The notes: generated by a model from the sequence alone, not told the origin. A stretch of 64,000 nt of DNA from Vaginisenegalia massiliensis (GCF_900604935.1 NZ_UWPC01000005.1:82219-146218); one strand, 5' to 3'. Positions 44,887-53,541 are shown, numbered from the stretch's first letter. Program-made: numbers and translations.

Positions 44887-45282
44887 TTAGTCTTTATTAG
44901 CTTGAGCTTCAATCGCAGCTTTTAACTTGTTACAAGACATGACGGATGTACTAGCAAAGTTGAACAGTTTCCCAATATAATCACAATTTAAAGAATAGAT
45001 GACATGTTTCCCTTCCTTTTGTGACTTGATAAGATTCACACTGCGAAGCGTAATCAAGTGATGGGATGTTGTTGCCACAGATGCATCGATTAAGCGTGAG
45101 ATTTCGTAGACACATAAACGTTCATAATTCATAAGTACGTTCATAATCTTAATCCGGTTCAAATCACCCAAAACTTTAAAAATATTAGCTTTAATCGCTA
45201 AACGATCGTCAGTTAAAACATCTTGCAATTTATCAGATTCTTTATCTAATTGATATGTCTCTAAACATTCGTAGTCGGCCAT
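44887..45282 (-). CDS. ArsR/SmtB family regulator, CadC-like
   Basis: Winged-helix metal-type repressor. The 131-residue protein aligns by eye with CadC: N-terminal extension (MADYECLETYQ), RIKIMNVLMNYERLCVYEIS (alpha-3 site), recognition helix ATTSHHLITLRS and wing KEGKHVIYSL. CadC uses Cys7, Cys11, Cys58 and Cys60; here only the first of each pair is kept (Cys6, Cys57) and the second is Tyr (Tyr10, Tyr59). Extra cysteines occur at about 100 and 117. GAGGTGA lies before the Met at 45282. A terminator follows directly, so it is transcribed alone with no metal exporter adjacent. Confidence 0.85.
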   Translation of the reverse strand: MADYECLETYQLDKESDKLQDVLTDDRLAIKANIFKVLGDLNRIKIMNVLMNYERLCVYEISRLIDASVATTSHHLITLRSVNLIKSQKEGKHVIYSLNCDYIGKLFNFASTSVMSCNKLKAAIEAQANKD

Positions 45283-45342
45283 GCGTTCACCTCTTTTCAT
45301 TGTGAAAAGTCCACAAAAAAACTTTCCTAAATTTGCTTACTC

Positions 45343-45371
45343 ACTATCTCACAAACTTTTCACGAAGTCAA
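45343..45371 (-). promoter_or_regulatory. Promoter of the CadC-like regulator gene
   Basis: Minus-strand -35 TTGACT (45366-45371), 17-bp spacer, -10 GATAGT (45343-45348). An inverted repeat of GTGAAAAGT (about 45302-45310 and 45356-45364) brackets the start region and could be an operator. Confidence 0.6.
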
Positions 45372-45412
45372 GGTGAAATCAGTAACGGTTATTATTTTAA
45401 AATACCTACTTT

Positions 45413-46180
45413 TTACATACTTGCTAGAATGCCGATAAAGGATAAAGAATTTTGCAGAATATGAAAGAGGATGGCGTATTCAATTCGTCGGGTACGCCAA
45501 AAGACCCAAGTGATTCCTGCCGCTAATAAATAGTAAGTAAAAAATTGATAGACATCCGCCGGTCCATGCACTAGGGCAAATAATATAGAGGAGACCAACG
45601 CCCCAACAACAGGCATCAAGGAGAAAGTATATTTCATCATCAACGCTCTAAAAATCAATTCTTCCGTAATAGGAGTAAAAATGGCGATTGTCAAATACAA
45701 GAAGATAGGGGTCATATGTTTAAACATCCCAACAATTAACATCTGGTTTTCAGGTTCCTTAAATTCTGGCACGAAATGCTCTAAGTACAATCCGTACAAA
45801 ATTTGCAAAATATAAAAGAACATAAAAACAAGAACCGTATAGCCGACACCTCGCCAACTAAGTTGACGGAAATCAAAGACTTTTAATTTAAAAAGCATCA
45901 TTAAGATGACTAAGCCTAAGCACAAAAGTGCCACCTGACCGTGATAGAACCACTCTACTTTGGTTAGATAAACCATAACTTTTTCCTGGTTGGTCACTAA
46001 TTGATTGAGATTTTCAGGTGTAATTTTTACACCACTCGCTCTAAGCCCCATTGCAATTGCTTTAAATTCCGCAATCGATCGCGCAATAAAATACAGAGCA
46101 ATAATCACTAACGCTTTCCACCAGGAACCTTTTACTCGGTCCGACCACGAGGCAGTCAAGGGTGTTTGCCAATTAAACAT
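45413..46180 (-). CDS. CPBP family intramembrane metalloprotease
   Basis: Membrane protein of the CAAX protease/bacteriocin-processing family. The 255-residue chain has about seven hydrophobic segments and both family motifs: EELIFRALM (EExxxR, about residue 178) and ILFALVHG (FxxxH, about residue 212). Bacterial members have been linked to bacteriocin immunity or peptide processing; no bacteriocin genes are seen here. GGGGG lies before the Met at 46180 (MFNWQTPL). It overlaps the upstream ArsC-like gene by 8 bp. Confidence 0.88.
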   Translation of the reverse strand: MFNWQTPLTASWSDRVKGSWWKALVIIALYFIARSIAEFKAIAMGLRASGVKITPENLNQLVTNQEKVMVYLTKVEWFYHGQVALLCLGLVILMMLFKLKVFDFRQLSWRGVGYTVLVFMFFYILQILYGLYLEHFVPEFKEPENQMLIVGMFKHMTPIFLYLTIAIFTPITEELIFRALMMKYTFSLMPVVGALVSSILFALVHGPADVYQFFTYYLLAAGITWVFWRTRRIEYAILFHILQNSLSFIGILASM

Positions 46181-46550
46181 TCGTATCCCCCTTTTCAAAC
46201 TCTGATAAAAAAGTTTTCACTTTTGAACCAATATAAACTTGACCATTCGGCCCAACAAGAAGGGGGCGCTTAATCAGCATACCATCTTGAGCAATCAACG
46301 CCCATTGCTCTTCTAAAGGGAGACATGCCAAGCGATCTTTATAATTTTCTTGCCGATATTTATCGCCACTCGTATTCATTAACTTCTTAGGACTCGTCTC
46401 TCCACTCGCTGCAAACCAGTCCGCTAATTCGTCAGCTGAGGGAATCTCTTGAGTGATTTCGCGATAACGATAATTTAGACCAACTTGTTTGGCTAATTTT
46501 TCCACTTCTCGACAGGTTGAACAGGTCTTCTTACCGATTAAGGTCCACAT
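46173..46550 (-). CDS. ArsC/Spx family thioredoxin-fold protein (YusI-like)
   Basis: Small redox-type protein of 125 residues. It has CxxC near the N-terminus (KTCSTCREVEKLAK, about 9-22) and the ArsC-family landmarks SGDKYRQENYK, LPLEEQWALIAQDGMLIKRPLLV and VYIGSK. It lacks the conserved features that would make it clearly Spx, so arsenate reduction or a thiol-redox role are both open. The frame opens with GTG ACT ATG; AGGAGG lies 6 bp before the ATG, which is the start used. It is 11 bp after the HAD gene. Confidence 0.85.
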   Translation of the reverse strand: MWTLIGKKTCSTCREVEKLAKQVGLNYRYREITQEIPSADELADWFAASGETSPKKLMNTSGDKYRQENYKDRLACLPLEEQWALIAQDGMLIKRPLLVGPNGQVYIGSKVKTFLSEFEKGDTNV

Positions 46551-46560
46551 AGTCACCCTC

Positions 46561-47271
46561 CTAATCTTGTTCCCGATTTATCTGATCAATCAGAGCAGGT
46601 AATTGTTCCATATGGTCAATTAAATAATCAGCTTCTTTTAAAAAAGTACGGTAGGATTCTTGCTCGGCAAAACCAATAGCTGCTTTAGTGAGACGCCCAT
46701 AAGTCATGTCCAAAGCTGAATCCCCCACATAAACCATCTCATCAAATGCAAAACCTTCTTTTTGGGCTAAAGCTTCTAGGGCAGCTGGATTAGGTTTAGG
46801 TGCATATTGATCGGCACATCCGACGAATCGAAAATACTTTGCTAAGCCCGTTGTTTCTAAAGCCTGTTGGGCTAAGCGATAGTTATCATTGGTAACCAGT
46901 CCTAAATAATAGTCCTTAGCCAACGTTTCTAACGTTGCTTCTAAACCTGGCATCAAGACAAAGGCTTCTGGATGTTGACTAATATAGGTTAGAAAGTTGT
47001 CTTCAAGCATTTGACTAATTTCCTTCGTAGATAAAGGAAGAATTTTATTAAATTCCTCAGCTTGATCTTGAATAGAACCAGCAGCTGACAAGGAGTTAGG
47101 TACCATCTTGCCTTGATCAATTCCCATGTGCAACATAAAGGCTTCTTGTTGGTCTGGATTGAGTTGGCTCTGCTTAAGTAATTTTCGATAAGCCCACTCT
47201 GTTGGCTTGTCCCACATATTTCCTAAGGCAAATAAAGTGCCATCTTTATCAAAGATAATCGCTTTAATCAT
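46561..47271 (-). CDS. HAD family hydrolase, phosphoglycolate-phosphatase-like
   Basis: Cytoplasmic phosphatase of the haloacid dehalogenase superfamily. Motif I is FDKDGTLF (about 7-14; DxDGT with Lys), motif II is VTNDN, motif III is the Lys in KPNPAALEAL, and motif IV is VGDSALDM. The cap domain lies between residues 20 and 95. The substrate is not known. GAGGAG lies before the Met at 47271 (MIKAIIF), so the first 16 codons of the longer frame are not used. It begins a short operon with the ArsC-like and CPBP genes. Confidence 0.88.
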   Translation of the reverse strand: MIKAIIFDKDGTLFALGNMWDKPTEWAYRKLLKQSQLNPDQQEAFMLHMGIDQGKMVPNSLSAAGSIQDQAEEFNKILPLSTKEISQMLEDNFLTYISQHPEAFVLMPGLEATLETLAKDYYLGLVTNDNYRLAQQALETTGLAKYFRFVGCADQYAPKPNPAALEALAQKEGFAFDEMVYVGDSALDMTYGRLTKAAIGFAEQESYRTFLKEADYLIDHMEQLPALIDQINREQD

Positions 47272-47322
47272 TTTAAACTCCTCATGCTCATATTTTTCGT
47301 ATCGTGCCCATTGTAACATAGG

Positions 47323-49101
47323 CTAATAAGGCTCGCTAGTTTGACCTCCAAAGCTCCCCCTAACCCTACTGACCTGGACTTGCTTTTGTTGCCAAAGTCC
47401 CACAAAGGCCAGAAAAACGGCCCCATAAATTAAATTCAACACATAGCGCATATTATAGGCCGGCATAGCTAAAAATAAAGTTCCCATCTGTAAAAGTAAT
47501 GGCAGACTCAGGGTTAAAGTCAAACCTTTACGCCGAACAAGAGCCCAAATAAACCATGCTACAATACTCAAACTCGCATAAGCAGCTGCTCGCGTAAGCG
47601 AAGGTCGCGTCTTCCGATCATAGGGGTTTAAAGCAAAACTAAGCTGATCTATTTGCTTTCTCAAGCTTGGCAAAGAATAAGTATAGTCTTGCCCATAAGC
47701 CTGATACAAGGATTTAGTTGGCTTAATCATATAGTGAAACATAATCGTTCCCGCCAAACCATGCTCCCATCCATTAATATCCCAGAGAGGTCGCACTTGC
47801 TGCAAATGAGCCTTAACAGCAATCAGAGGATATGTCGTTACCAAATGGCGCCAAGTCCGCAGAAAATCTGCCTGATGTTCCTCAAGATACTCTCGCTTAA
47901 ACTGACTATGAAACTTCAAAGGGTCAGCCATAGCTGGTGTATATTTCTCTGCCCACAGCTCCATTGGTAGGATACGAGCTAAGGTTTCTTGGTCGATTGG
48001 TTCAATAGGTTGATTCTCAGCGGCAATGGCACCCACATGTTGAAGTAAGATACTTAATTTTTCACTAGAAGGGCCTGGTGTAACCTGGTAATGATTCATA
48101 ACGGGTCCTTGATAAAAAGCCGTCAAACAAGCAAAGGCTACTAAAAAAGCTGCACACCACTTACGTAAGCCTTTGGCAAAAAGAACTCCTAACACTAGAG
48201 AAGCAGCCACCACATACAGACCATTATGCCGACTCAAAGCTACCACCATCATCATTGCTAATAGGGCTAAACTATTTAAATAACCTTTCCCTTTAAGCCA
48301 CTGTCCCTGACTACTGCCCACTTTAAAGATCATTAGCAACCAGATAAACAGAGCTGAATTATAAATATTATCCTTATATAAGGTCACCATATTAGGTAAG
48401 GTCACAGTTCCCACTAAGAAAAAAGCCAAAGCAAGCCAAATCACCCAACGTTTAACATTCATTTCTACTAAACATTTAGCGAAGTAAGCCAAGGCAATAA
48501 TATTCAAGACCACCTGGCTCCATAGGTACGGGCGACTATCCCGAGTAAGAAGATAAGATAAACGTAACAAAGCGGTAGAAAAAAATGGATGCCAATCATT
48601 ATAAGCAATCCCTCCTGAAGCTTGTCCCCATTGTGAATACGAGTCAATATACATATTTCCTGGAGCAAACGCCAGATAAAGGGGTAAGTAAGCTAGAAGC
48701 AAAACTAAAACCACTTGACCAGAAAAACGCCAAACTTGCCCTTTGGATAAAGGGACTTCTTCAAACCAGTCAGCCAATGAAAGACTCCATACTCGGCCAA
48801 CAAATATGAGGATAAAACCAGACCGAACTAAAATTTTTATTTGATCATAAGTTGTAAGCGGAGGATTCAACGTCCAAGACAACCATTGTAACAAAGCAAA
48901 AATAATCGCAAAAGTGAGTAATGTTAAACCTAGAGAACGATCCCACTTCCATGAAACTGTCCATGTTTGATAGATAAAAAAAAGCCCGATTAACGCGACT
49001 AGGGGATTAAGGTCTTGTAATCCCACTAGAACGAAAAGACCGACTATCAGCAGCCATTTGAGCACGTTTTGTCCGATAACTGACGTTGATAAATGCTTCA
49101 T
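47323..49101 (-). CDS. Large polytopic membrane protein, DUF6020-like
   Basis: A 592-residue membrane protein with about 12 hydrophobic segments and a hydrophilic region near 340-440. Landmarks are APGNMYIDSYSQWGQASG (about 147-164), YNDWHPFFSTALLRL and TLPNMVTLYKDNIYNSALFIW, which match my recollection of DUF6020 proteins and look like a GT-C type glycosyltransferase arrangement (acidic residue in the first outside loop). The function is unknown; transfer of a sugar from a lipid carrier is a guess. AAAGGTG precedes the ATG. Confidence 0.78.
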   Translation of the reverse strand: MKHLSTSVIGQNVLKWLLIVGLFVLVGLQDLNPLVALIGLFFIYQTWTVSWKWDRSLGLTLLTFAIIFALLQWLSWTLNPPLTTYDQIKILVRSGFILIFVGRVWSLSLADWFEEVPLSKGQVWRFSGQVVLVLLLAYLPLYLAFAPGNMYIDSYSQWGQASGGIAYNDWHPFFSTALLRLSYLLTRDSRPYLWSQVVLNIIALAYFAKCLVEMNVKRWVIWLALAFFLVGTVTLPNMVTLYKDNIYNSALFIWLLMIFKVGSSQGQWLKGKGYLNSLALLAMMMVVALSRHNGLYVVAASLVLGVLFAKGLRKWCAAFLVAFACLTAFYQGPVMNHYQVTPGPSSEKLSILLQHVGAIAAENQPIEPIDQETLARILPMELWAEKYTPAMADPLKFHSQFKREYLEEHQADFLRTWRHLVTTYPLIAVKAHLQQVRPLWDINGWEHGLAGTIMFHYMIKPTKSLYQAYGQDYTYSLPSLRKQIDQLSFALNPYDRKTRPSLTRAAAYASLSIVAWFIWALVRRKGLTLTLSLPLLLQMGTLFLAMPAYNMRYVLNLIYGAVFLAFVGLWQQKQVQVSRVRGSFGGQTSEPY

Positions 49102-49174
49102 ATGTCACCTTTTTCTTTCAAGATAGACCCATTATAGCATAGGAACTAACTGACCTGTTGGCAAAATTCAAGCC

Positions 49175-49218
49175 AAAAAAGCCTCGCTTATTTAGCCAGA
49201 AGCTAAATAGGCGAGGTC
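49175..49218 (-). terminator. Terminator after the 49237 gene
   Basis: A 16-bp stem (49181-49196 with 49202-49217, one mismatch) and a 5-nt loop, then TTTTTT on the minus strand. Confidence 0.85.
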
Positions 49219-49236
49219 AGCATCAATATTATATTG

Positions 49237-49878
49237 TTAAGTCAAAAGTATTTGAGCCACGCTGTTCCAAATCTCAAACATCTGCACCAAGGTATCAACC
49301 GGTAAATCTGATCCCCTCTGCAAAAGTGGCATCTGTAAAGATTCTCGAATTAAACAATGTGTTACAAAGTTCCCCAGACTACTACGATTATTAACACCAT
49401 TATGCTGGAGAACCTGTTGGTAAAACTGGATATAGCGTTTTAATTGTAAAGTCTTCTCGATAATTGTTCCTTTAGGATTAAAAATAGCAAGCGACCTCGT
49501 TGCATCAACTGTCTCTTCTTTCGTCCGTGGTTTGCGATCCTTGCCCGTCGTTGTTTTACCCTCAGAACTTGTTTCACTCGTCGCCGAACTAGTTGTGACG
49601 GGAAAGTTCGTTGTGATTTCTGGATGAGAAGTTTCTTGGGAGGTTGATGGCTCTTCAAAAGAACCAGGTGGATCAGCGGGCAGCGCCACCGTAGTTGCTT
49701 GTTCACTCGCTTGACTATGTTGGTTTAATTGTTCTGTCTCAACTATTCCTTGATTATGATTAATACTATAATCCTGAATCGAGGTAGTCTGAGCATAACT
49801 TATTGAACTTGGAACAAACATCATCATGATAGGAACAAATACCACGCTAAGATATCTATAAATCTTTTCTTGTTTCAT
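49237..49878 (-). CDS. Secreted Ser/Thr-rich protein of unknown function (213 aa)
   Basis: Not recognised. It has a signal peptide (MKQEKIYRYL, hydrophobic VVFVPIMMMFVP, cleavage near SYAQ), a low-complexity linker rich in Ser, Thr, Glu and Pro (about 30-115) and a C-terminal helical section (KTLQLKRYIQFYQQVL...VDTLVQMFEIWNSVAQILL). No cell-wall anchor motif is seen. AAGGAGG precedes; a GTG two codons upstream is 4 bp from the site and could also be used. It is transcribed alone, between the large membrane protein gene and nagA. Confidence 0.7.
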   Translation of the reverse strand: MKQEKIYRYLSVVFVPIMMMFVPSSISYAQTTSIQDYSINHNQGIVETEQLNQHSQASEQATTVALPADPPGSFEEPSTSQETSHPEITTNFPVTTSSATSETSSEGKTTTGKDRKPRTKEETVDATRSLAIFNPKGTIIEKTLQLKRYIQFYQQVLQHNGVNNRSSLGNFVTHCLIRESLQMPLLQRGSDLPVDTLVQMFEIWNSVAQILLT

Positions 49879-50035
49879 ACTCACACCACCTCCTTAACCC
49901 TTGACTTAACTGCCTCCTTATCATAGCACATATTTAGACTAAAGACGTATAATGTCACCTTTTTGTATCAAAAAAAATAATTCTGTAAGTTTGGCATTAG
50001 AACAGTCTTTTATCGATATCAAATTGCAACAAAGC

Positions 50036-51178
50036 TTACGCTTTATAACGTAATTGACCATTTAAATAGGTTGCTTGTAAACTTAAGTCTTGTGCCAACA
50101 CCACAAAGTCTGCCGCATATCCGGGCGCAATACGTCCACAAACTTGATCCAATCCGACCGAACGAGCAGGTGTGAGTGAGGCCATTCTTAAGGCTTCCTC
50201 AGGTGTCGCCATTCCCCAATTGACAACATTACGTACAGCTTGATCCATATCTAGAATAGACCCTGCTAATGAACCATTAGATTTCAAACGGGCTGTTCCA
50301 TTGGCCACAACTACTTCAAATTCGCCTAACCGTGATTCTCCTTCACCTAAGCCTCCCGCACGCATACAATCCGTGATTAATACCGTTTCTTCGACACCAC
50401 GACATTTTTTAACAATCCGAGCCGCTGCCGGATGCACATGATGTCCATCACAAATGATCTCTGCAAAGACATTATCAAGTTCCAAGGCTGCACCGACCAT
50501 CCCTGGCTCACGATGATGAAGACCACTCATACCGTTGAAGGTATGAATAAAAGTGGTGGCACCCGCTTCAACTGCTGCAGAAGCTTCTTGATAAGTCGCA
50601 TCGCTGTGAGCCAGTGCCACTCGAATTCCTTGAGCATTAGCATGACGGATAAAGGCTTCTACTCCTGAACGTTCCGCTGCAATCGCGATTTTTTTGACTA
50701 GGCCACCTGAGGCTTGGTTCCAACGATCAAGAAGATCAGTTGACGGATCTCCCATATATTTTGGATTTTGTGCGCCTTTATATTTTTCAGTAAAGAAAGG
50801 CCCTTCTAAGAAAATACCTTGAATTTTAGCACCAGGCATCGCTTGATAATTTTGCCCTATGGTTTGACAAACTTGTTCTAAAAGTTCAGCTGATGAAGTT
50901 AAAGTTGTTGGTAGCCAAGAAGTTACGCCCGTTGCAAGGAGAGCTTCTGACATAACTTTAAGTCCTTCCGCATCATTATCCATCACATCATAGGACTGAT
51001 AGCCATGGATATGGGTTTCAACAAATCCAGGCGCAATGATAGCCTCACTATAATCTACTACCTCTGCACCTGTTTCTACTTGATCAACCACCTGTCCAAA
51101 GCGACCCTCTGTCACTTCCAGATACACATTTTCCTTCACTTGGTCATCTAAAATGACTTTTCCAGCTTTAATATACAT
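50036..51178 (-). CDS. nagA: N-acetylglucosamine-6-phosphate deacetylase
   Basis: Removes the acetyl group from GlcNAc-6-phosphate, producing GlcN-6-phosphate for NagB or the GlmM route. The 380-residue amidohydrolase has GFVETHIHGYQSYDVMD (the usual HxH reads HIH), LEGPFFTEKYKGAQNP, VALAHSDATY, THTFNGMSGLHHREPG and the catalytic Asp in LITDCMRAGG. GGAGGAATG lies about 9 bp before the Met at 51178 (MYIKAGKV), so the 16 codons upstream are not used. It is divergent from nagB with about 240 bp between them. Confidence 0.95.
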   Translation of the reverse strand: MYIKAGKVILDDQVKENVYLEVTEGRFGQVVDQVETGAEVVDYSEAIIAPGFVETHIHGYQSYDVMDNDAEGLKVMSEALLATGVTSWLPTTLTSSAELLEQVCQTIGQNYQAMPGAKIQGIFLEGPFFTEKYKGAQNPKYMGDPSTDLLDRWNQASGGLVKKIAIAAERSGVEAFIRHANAQGIRVALAHSDATYQEASAAVEAGATTFIHTFNGMSGLHHREPGMVGAALELDNVFAEIICDGHHVHPAAARIVKKCRGVEETVLITDCMRAGGLGEGESRLGEFEVVVANGTARLKSNGSLAGSILDMDQAVRNVVNWGMATPEEALRMASLTPARSVGLDQVCGRIAPGYAADFVVLAQDLSLQATYLNGQLRYKA

Positions 51179-51216
51179 GTTCCCATTCCTCCACTCATAA
51201 AATATCGTCCACACCA

Positions 51217-51245
51217 AGTATACCACCCAAAAGCTAGGTTGATAA
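51217..51245 (-). promoter_or_regulatory. Promoter of nagA
   Basis: Minus-strand -35 TTATCA (51240-51245), 17-bp spacer, -10 TATACT (51217-51222) with TGG making an extended -10. Confidence 0.65.
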
Positions 51246-51344
51246 TAGGTCAGCAGGCATTGGCGAAAATTTTTTCACAAGCCAACCTCTTTCTGGTGAC
51301 TTTTGCCCCCTCATTACCAAGTAAAAAACCACTATTGTTAATTT

Positions 51345-51372
51345 GTCTATTTTTTATCTTTAATTTATAGAC
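51345..51372. promoter_or_regulatory. Inverted repeat GTCTAT/ATAGAC upstream of nagB
   Basis: Half-sites GTCTAT (51345-51350) and ATAGAC (51367-51372) are 16 bp apart and lie just upstream of the nagB -10. They resemble the TAGAC half of NagR-type GntR sites, but the spacing is not the usual one. Confidence 0.3.
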
Positions 51373-51377
51373 ATGTG

Positions 51378-51386
51378 TGATATAAT
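51378..51386 (+). promoter_or_regulatory. Extended -10 promoter of nagB
   Basis: TGATATAAT, 33 bp before the inferred ATA start and about 20 bp before the GGAGG site. Confidence 0.65.
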
Positions 51387-51418
51387 GGCTTTGATAATAA
51401 ACAAAGGAGGCGTTTGAT

Positions 51419-52132
51419 ATAAACGTTTTTATTTTTGCTAACTCACAGGAAGCATCACAAAAGGTAGCCGAACGGATGATTCAAGCACATGATCAAGAAA
51501 ACGCCCGCGTTTTTGGATTAGCCACTGGCTCTACGCCTATTGAACTATATCAATTATTAAGTCAATCCGCCGTTGATTTTTCTGACTCAATTGCTATTAA
51601 TTTGGATGAATACTATGGATTAGATCAAAATCATCCACAAAGCTATCATACCTATATGCAAAACCACCTTTTCCGTCACAAACCTTTTGCTCACTCGTAC
51701 ATTCCAAATGGGCACAATCTAGATGTTGACCAAGAAATTCAGGCTTATGACCAAATTCTAAAAAACCATCCCATCGATTTACAATTACTTGGATTAGGAA
51801 AAAATGGCCATATTGGCTTTAATGAACCGGGAAGTGACTTTACCTCTCACACCCAACTAGTCAATTTAACAGAATCAACCATTCAAGCCAATCAACGATT
51901 CTTTAACCATAACGAAACTGTTCCAACTCAAGCCTATAGTATGGGCATCGCCTCCATATTAGCAGCCAAAGAAATTATTTTATTGGCTTTTGGTGAACAC
52001 AAAGCACAAGCTGTTCAGGCTATGGTCGAGGGTCCTGTAACTCCCGATTTACCTGCTAGCGTGCTCCAAACTCATCCTAAAGTAAGTCTCTATTTAGATG
52101 AAGCAGCTGCTCATCTACTCAAACAGTCTTAA
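51419..52132 (+). CDS. nagB: Glucosamine-6-phosphate deaminase with apparent ATA start codon
   Basis: Converts GlcN-6-phosphate to fructose-6-phosphate and ammonia. The catalytic region INLDEYYGL (Asp general base) and GLGKNGHIGFNEPGS are intact. The first in-frame ATG is at 51476, but the sequence before it continues as a good NagB N-terminus (NVFIFANSQEASQKVAER) up to an ATA at 51419. AAAGGAGG ends 8 bp before this ATA, while no ATG, GTG or TTG lies in frame there; the TTG at 51414 is out of frame and reaches a stop. With ATA as start the protein has 237 residues, normal for the family; from 51476 it would have 218 and lose its first strand. Confidence 0.85.
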   Translation: MNVFIFANSQEASQKVAERMIQAHDQENARVFGLATGSTPIELYQLLSQSAVDFSDSIAINLDEYYGLDQNHPQSYHTYMQNHLFRHKPFAHSYIPNGHNLDVDQEIQAYDQILKNHPIDLQLLGLGKNGHIGFNEPGSDFTSHTQLVNLTESTIQANQRFFNHNETVPTQAYSMGIASILAAKEIILLAFGEHKAQAVQAMVEGPVTPDLPASVLQTHPKVSLYLDEAAAHLLKQS

Positions 52133-52155
52133 TTGCTATCCCCAACTTAACTATA

Positions 52156-52195
52156 AAAAGCCATCTCTAACCGATTATGGTTAAAGATGGCTTTT
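52156..52195 (+). terminator. Terminator after nagB
   Basis: Stem AAAAGCCATC.CTAACC with GGTTA.AGATGGCTTTT (52156-52172 and 52179-52195) ending in a short T-tract. Confidence 0.75.
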
Positions 52196-52371
52196 CAAAT
52201 TCAGCAAAAATGTCACTTATTGAAGACTAGACAAATGCGTCTACAAATTTCAATCAAATCATCAAAATAATTAAAGAATTTACCGAAATATTTCGATAAT
52301 AGAACCTATATTTAGGAAAATCCAACTTATTTGCCTGCTTTTTTTCACAAGCCTCTCTAGATATGGCGTCC

Positions 52372-53541
52372 TTATTCAACCCCGGGTTCCAAACATGCAT
52401 TTAAAATAGCAACGACATCATCTGGATCTAATGGCTTATAAGAGTTGACAAGACGAGGAGCAACGCGCTGACCCATTTCGGCAAAATAAGTGCTGTCAAT
52501 CCCCACTTCAGTTAATGTCATTGGTAACCCTATAGACTCAAGAAAATCATAAGTTTTTTGAATGGCTTCTTTAGCCATGCCCATCTTATCCGCTTGCTGA
52601 GGAATATCCCACACTTGATGGGCATACATAGCAAAGCGATCGACAGTGCTATCATCTAAGACATAATTCATCCAGCGAGGTGTTAAAATAGCTAAACCAA
52701 CCGCGTGGGTAATATCATAGTAAGCTGAAAGCAAATGCTCGATAGCATGACAAGTCCAAGTACCTGGACGGCCTAGAGAGGTTAACCCATTAAGGCCTAC
52801 GGTAGAAGCCCACAATAAGTTAGCACGTGCTTCATAATTATCTGGTTCTTTTAAAGCTATCGGGCAATAGTGAATACAACATTTTAAGACACCTTCAGCA
52901 AGGCGATCAGAAATAAACGCTTGATCATTATGTTGGAAATAAATTTCAAAGGTATGCGACATCGTATCAGCTGTACCGGCGGCTGTCTGATTAGCTGGAA
53001 CAGTAAAAGTATAAGTTGGGTCGCAAATGGATGCCGCTGGATACATGACGTAAGCGCCTGTCCCTAACTTATCCTTGGTTGCAAAATTCGTAATTACTGC
53101 TCCGCGGTTCATTTCCGTGCCCGTTGCTGCTAAGGTCAAAATATCCACCAGAGGTAGAGCGTCATGAATAAGTGAACTATCTTTCACCAAGTCCCAAGCA
53201 TCACCATCATATTTTGCCCCTGCCGCAATAACTTTAGAACAGTCGATCGTTGATCCGCCACCGACAGCCAAAATCGCATCAAGCTGGTGTTCTTTACATA
53301 AAGCTACACCTTGACGCACACTTTCAATACGTGGATTAGGATCAATTCCGCCTAACTCCACTATCGTGAAATCCGCAAGTAAGGCTTTAACTTGATCATA
53401 TAAACCACTGCGTTTAATGGATCCTCCTCCATAAGTTAAAAGGATTCGCCGACCAAATGGCGCCAATAATTCAGGTAGATGCTGAATTTGGTTGCGACCA
53501 AAATAGTATTTAGTTGGGATATCATAAACAAAATTTTCCAA
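52372..53541 (-). CDS. Iron-containing alcohol dehydrogenase, butanol dehydrogenase type (YqhD/BdhA-like)
   Basis: NAD(P)H-dependent reduction of aldehydes. The 389-residue protein opens ENFVYDIPTKYYFGRNQ, has the cofactor loop AVGGGSTIDCSKVIAAG (about 93-109) and metal ligands Asp/His/His/His in DTMSHTFE, CHAIEHLLSAYYDITHAVGLAIL. The longest frame starts with an ATG at 53556, but that ATG lies on the GGAGGAG ribosome-binding site; the TTG six codons in (53541) has proper spacing and matches the family N-terminus. It is divergent from the AraC gene. Confidence 0.9.
   Translation of the reverse strand: MENFVYDIPTKYYFGRNQIQHLPELLAPFGRRILLTYGGGSIKRSGLYDQVKALLADFTIVELGGIDPNPRIESVRQGVALCKEHQLDAILAVGGGSTIDCSKVIAAGAKYDGDAWDLVKDSSLIHDALPLVDILTLAATGTEMNRGAVITNFATKDKLGTGAYVMYPAASICDPTYTFTVPANQTAAGTADTMSHTFEIYFQHNDQAFISDRLAEGVLKCCIHYCPIALKEPDNYEARANLLWASTVGLNGLTSLGRPGTWTCHAIEHLLSAYYDITHAVGLAILTPRWMNYVLDDSTVDRFAMYAHQVWDIPQQADKMGMAKEAIQKTYDFLESIGLPMTLTEVGIDSTYFAEMGQRVAPRLVNSYKPLDPDDVVAILNACLEPGVE

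Noticed and set aside
45413..46180. CPBP protease as part of a bacteriocin locus
   Set aside because: No leader peptide, bacteriocin transporter or modification gene lies nearby; family membership alone does not support it.
51414..51425. TTG start for nagB at 51414
   Set aside because: It is out of frame with nagB and meets a stop codon after one further codon.
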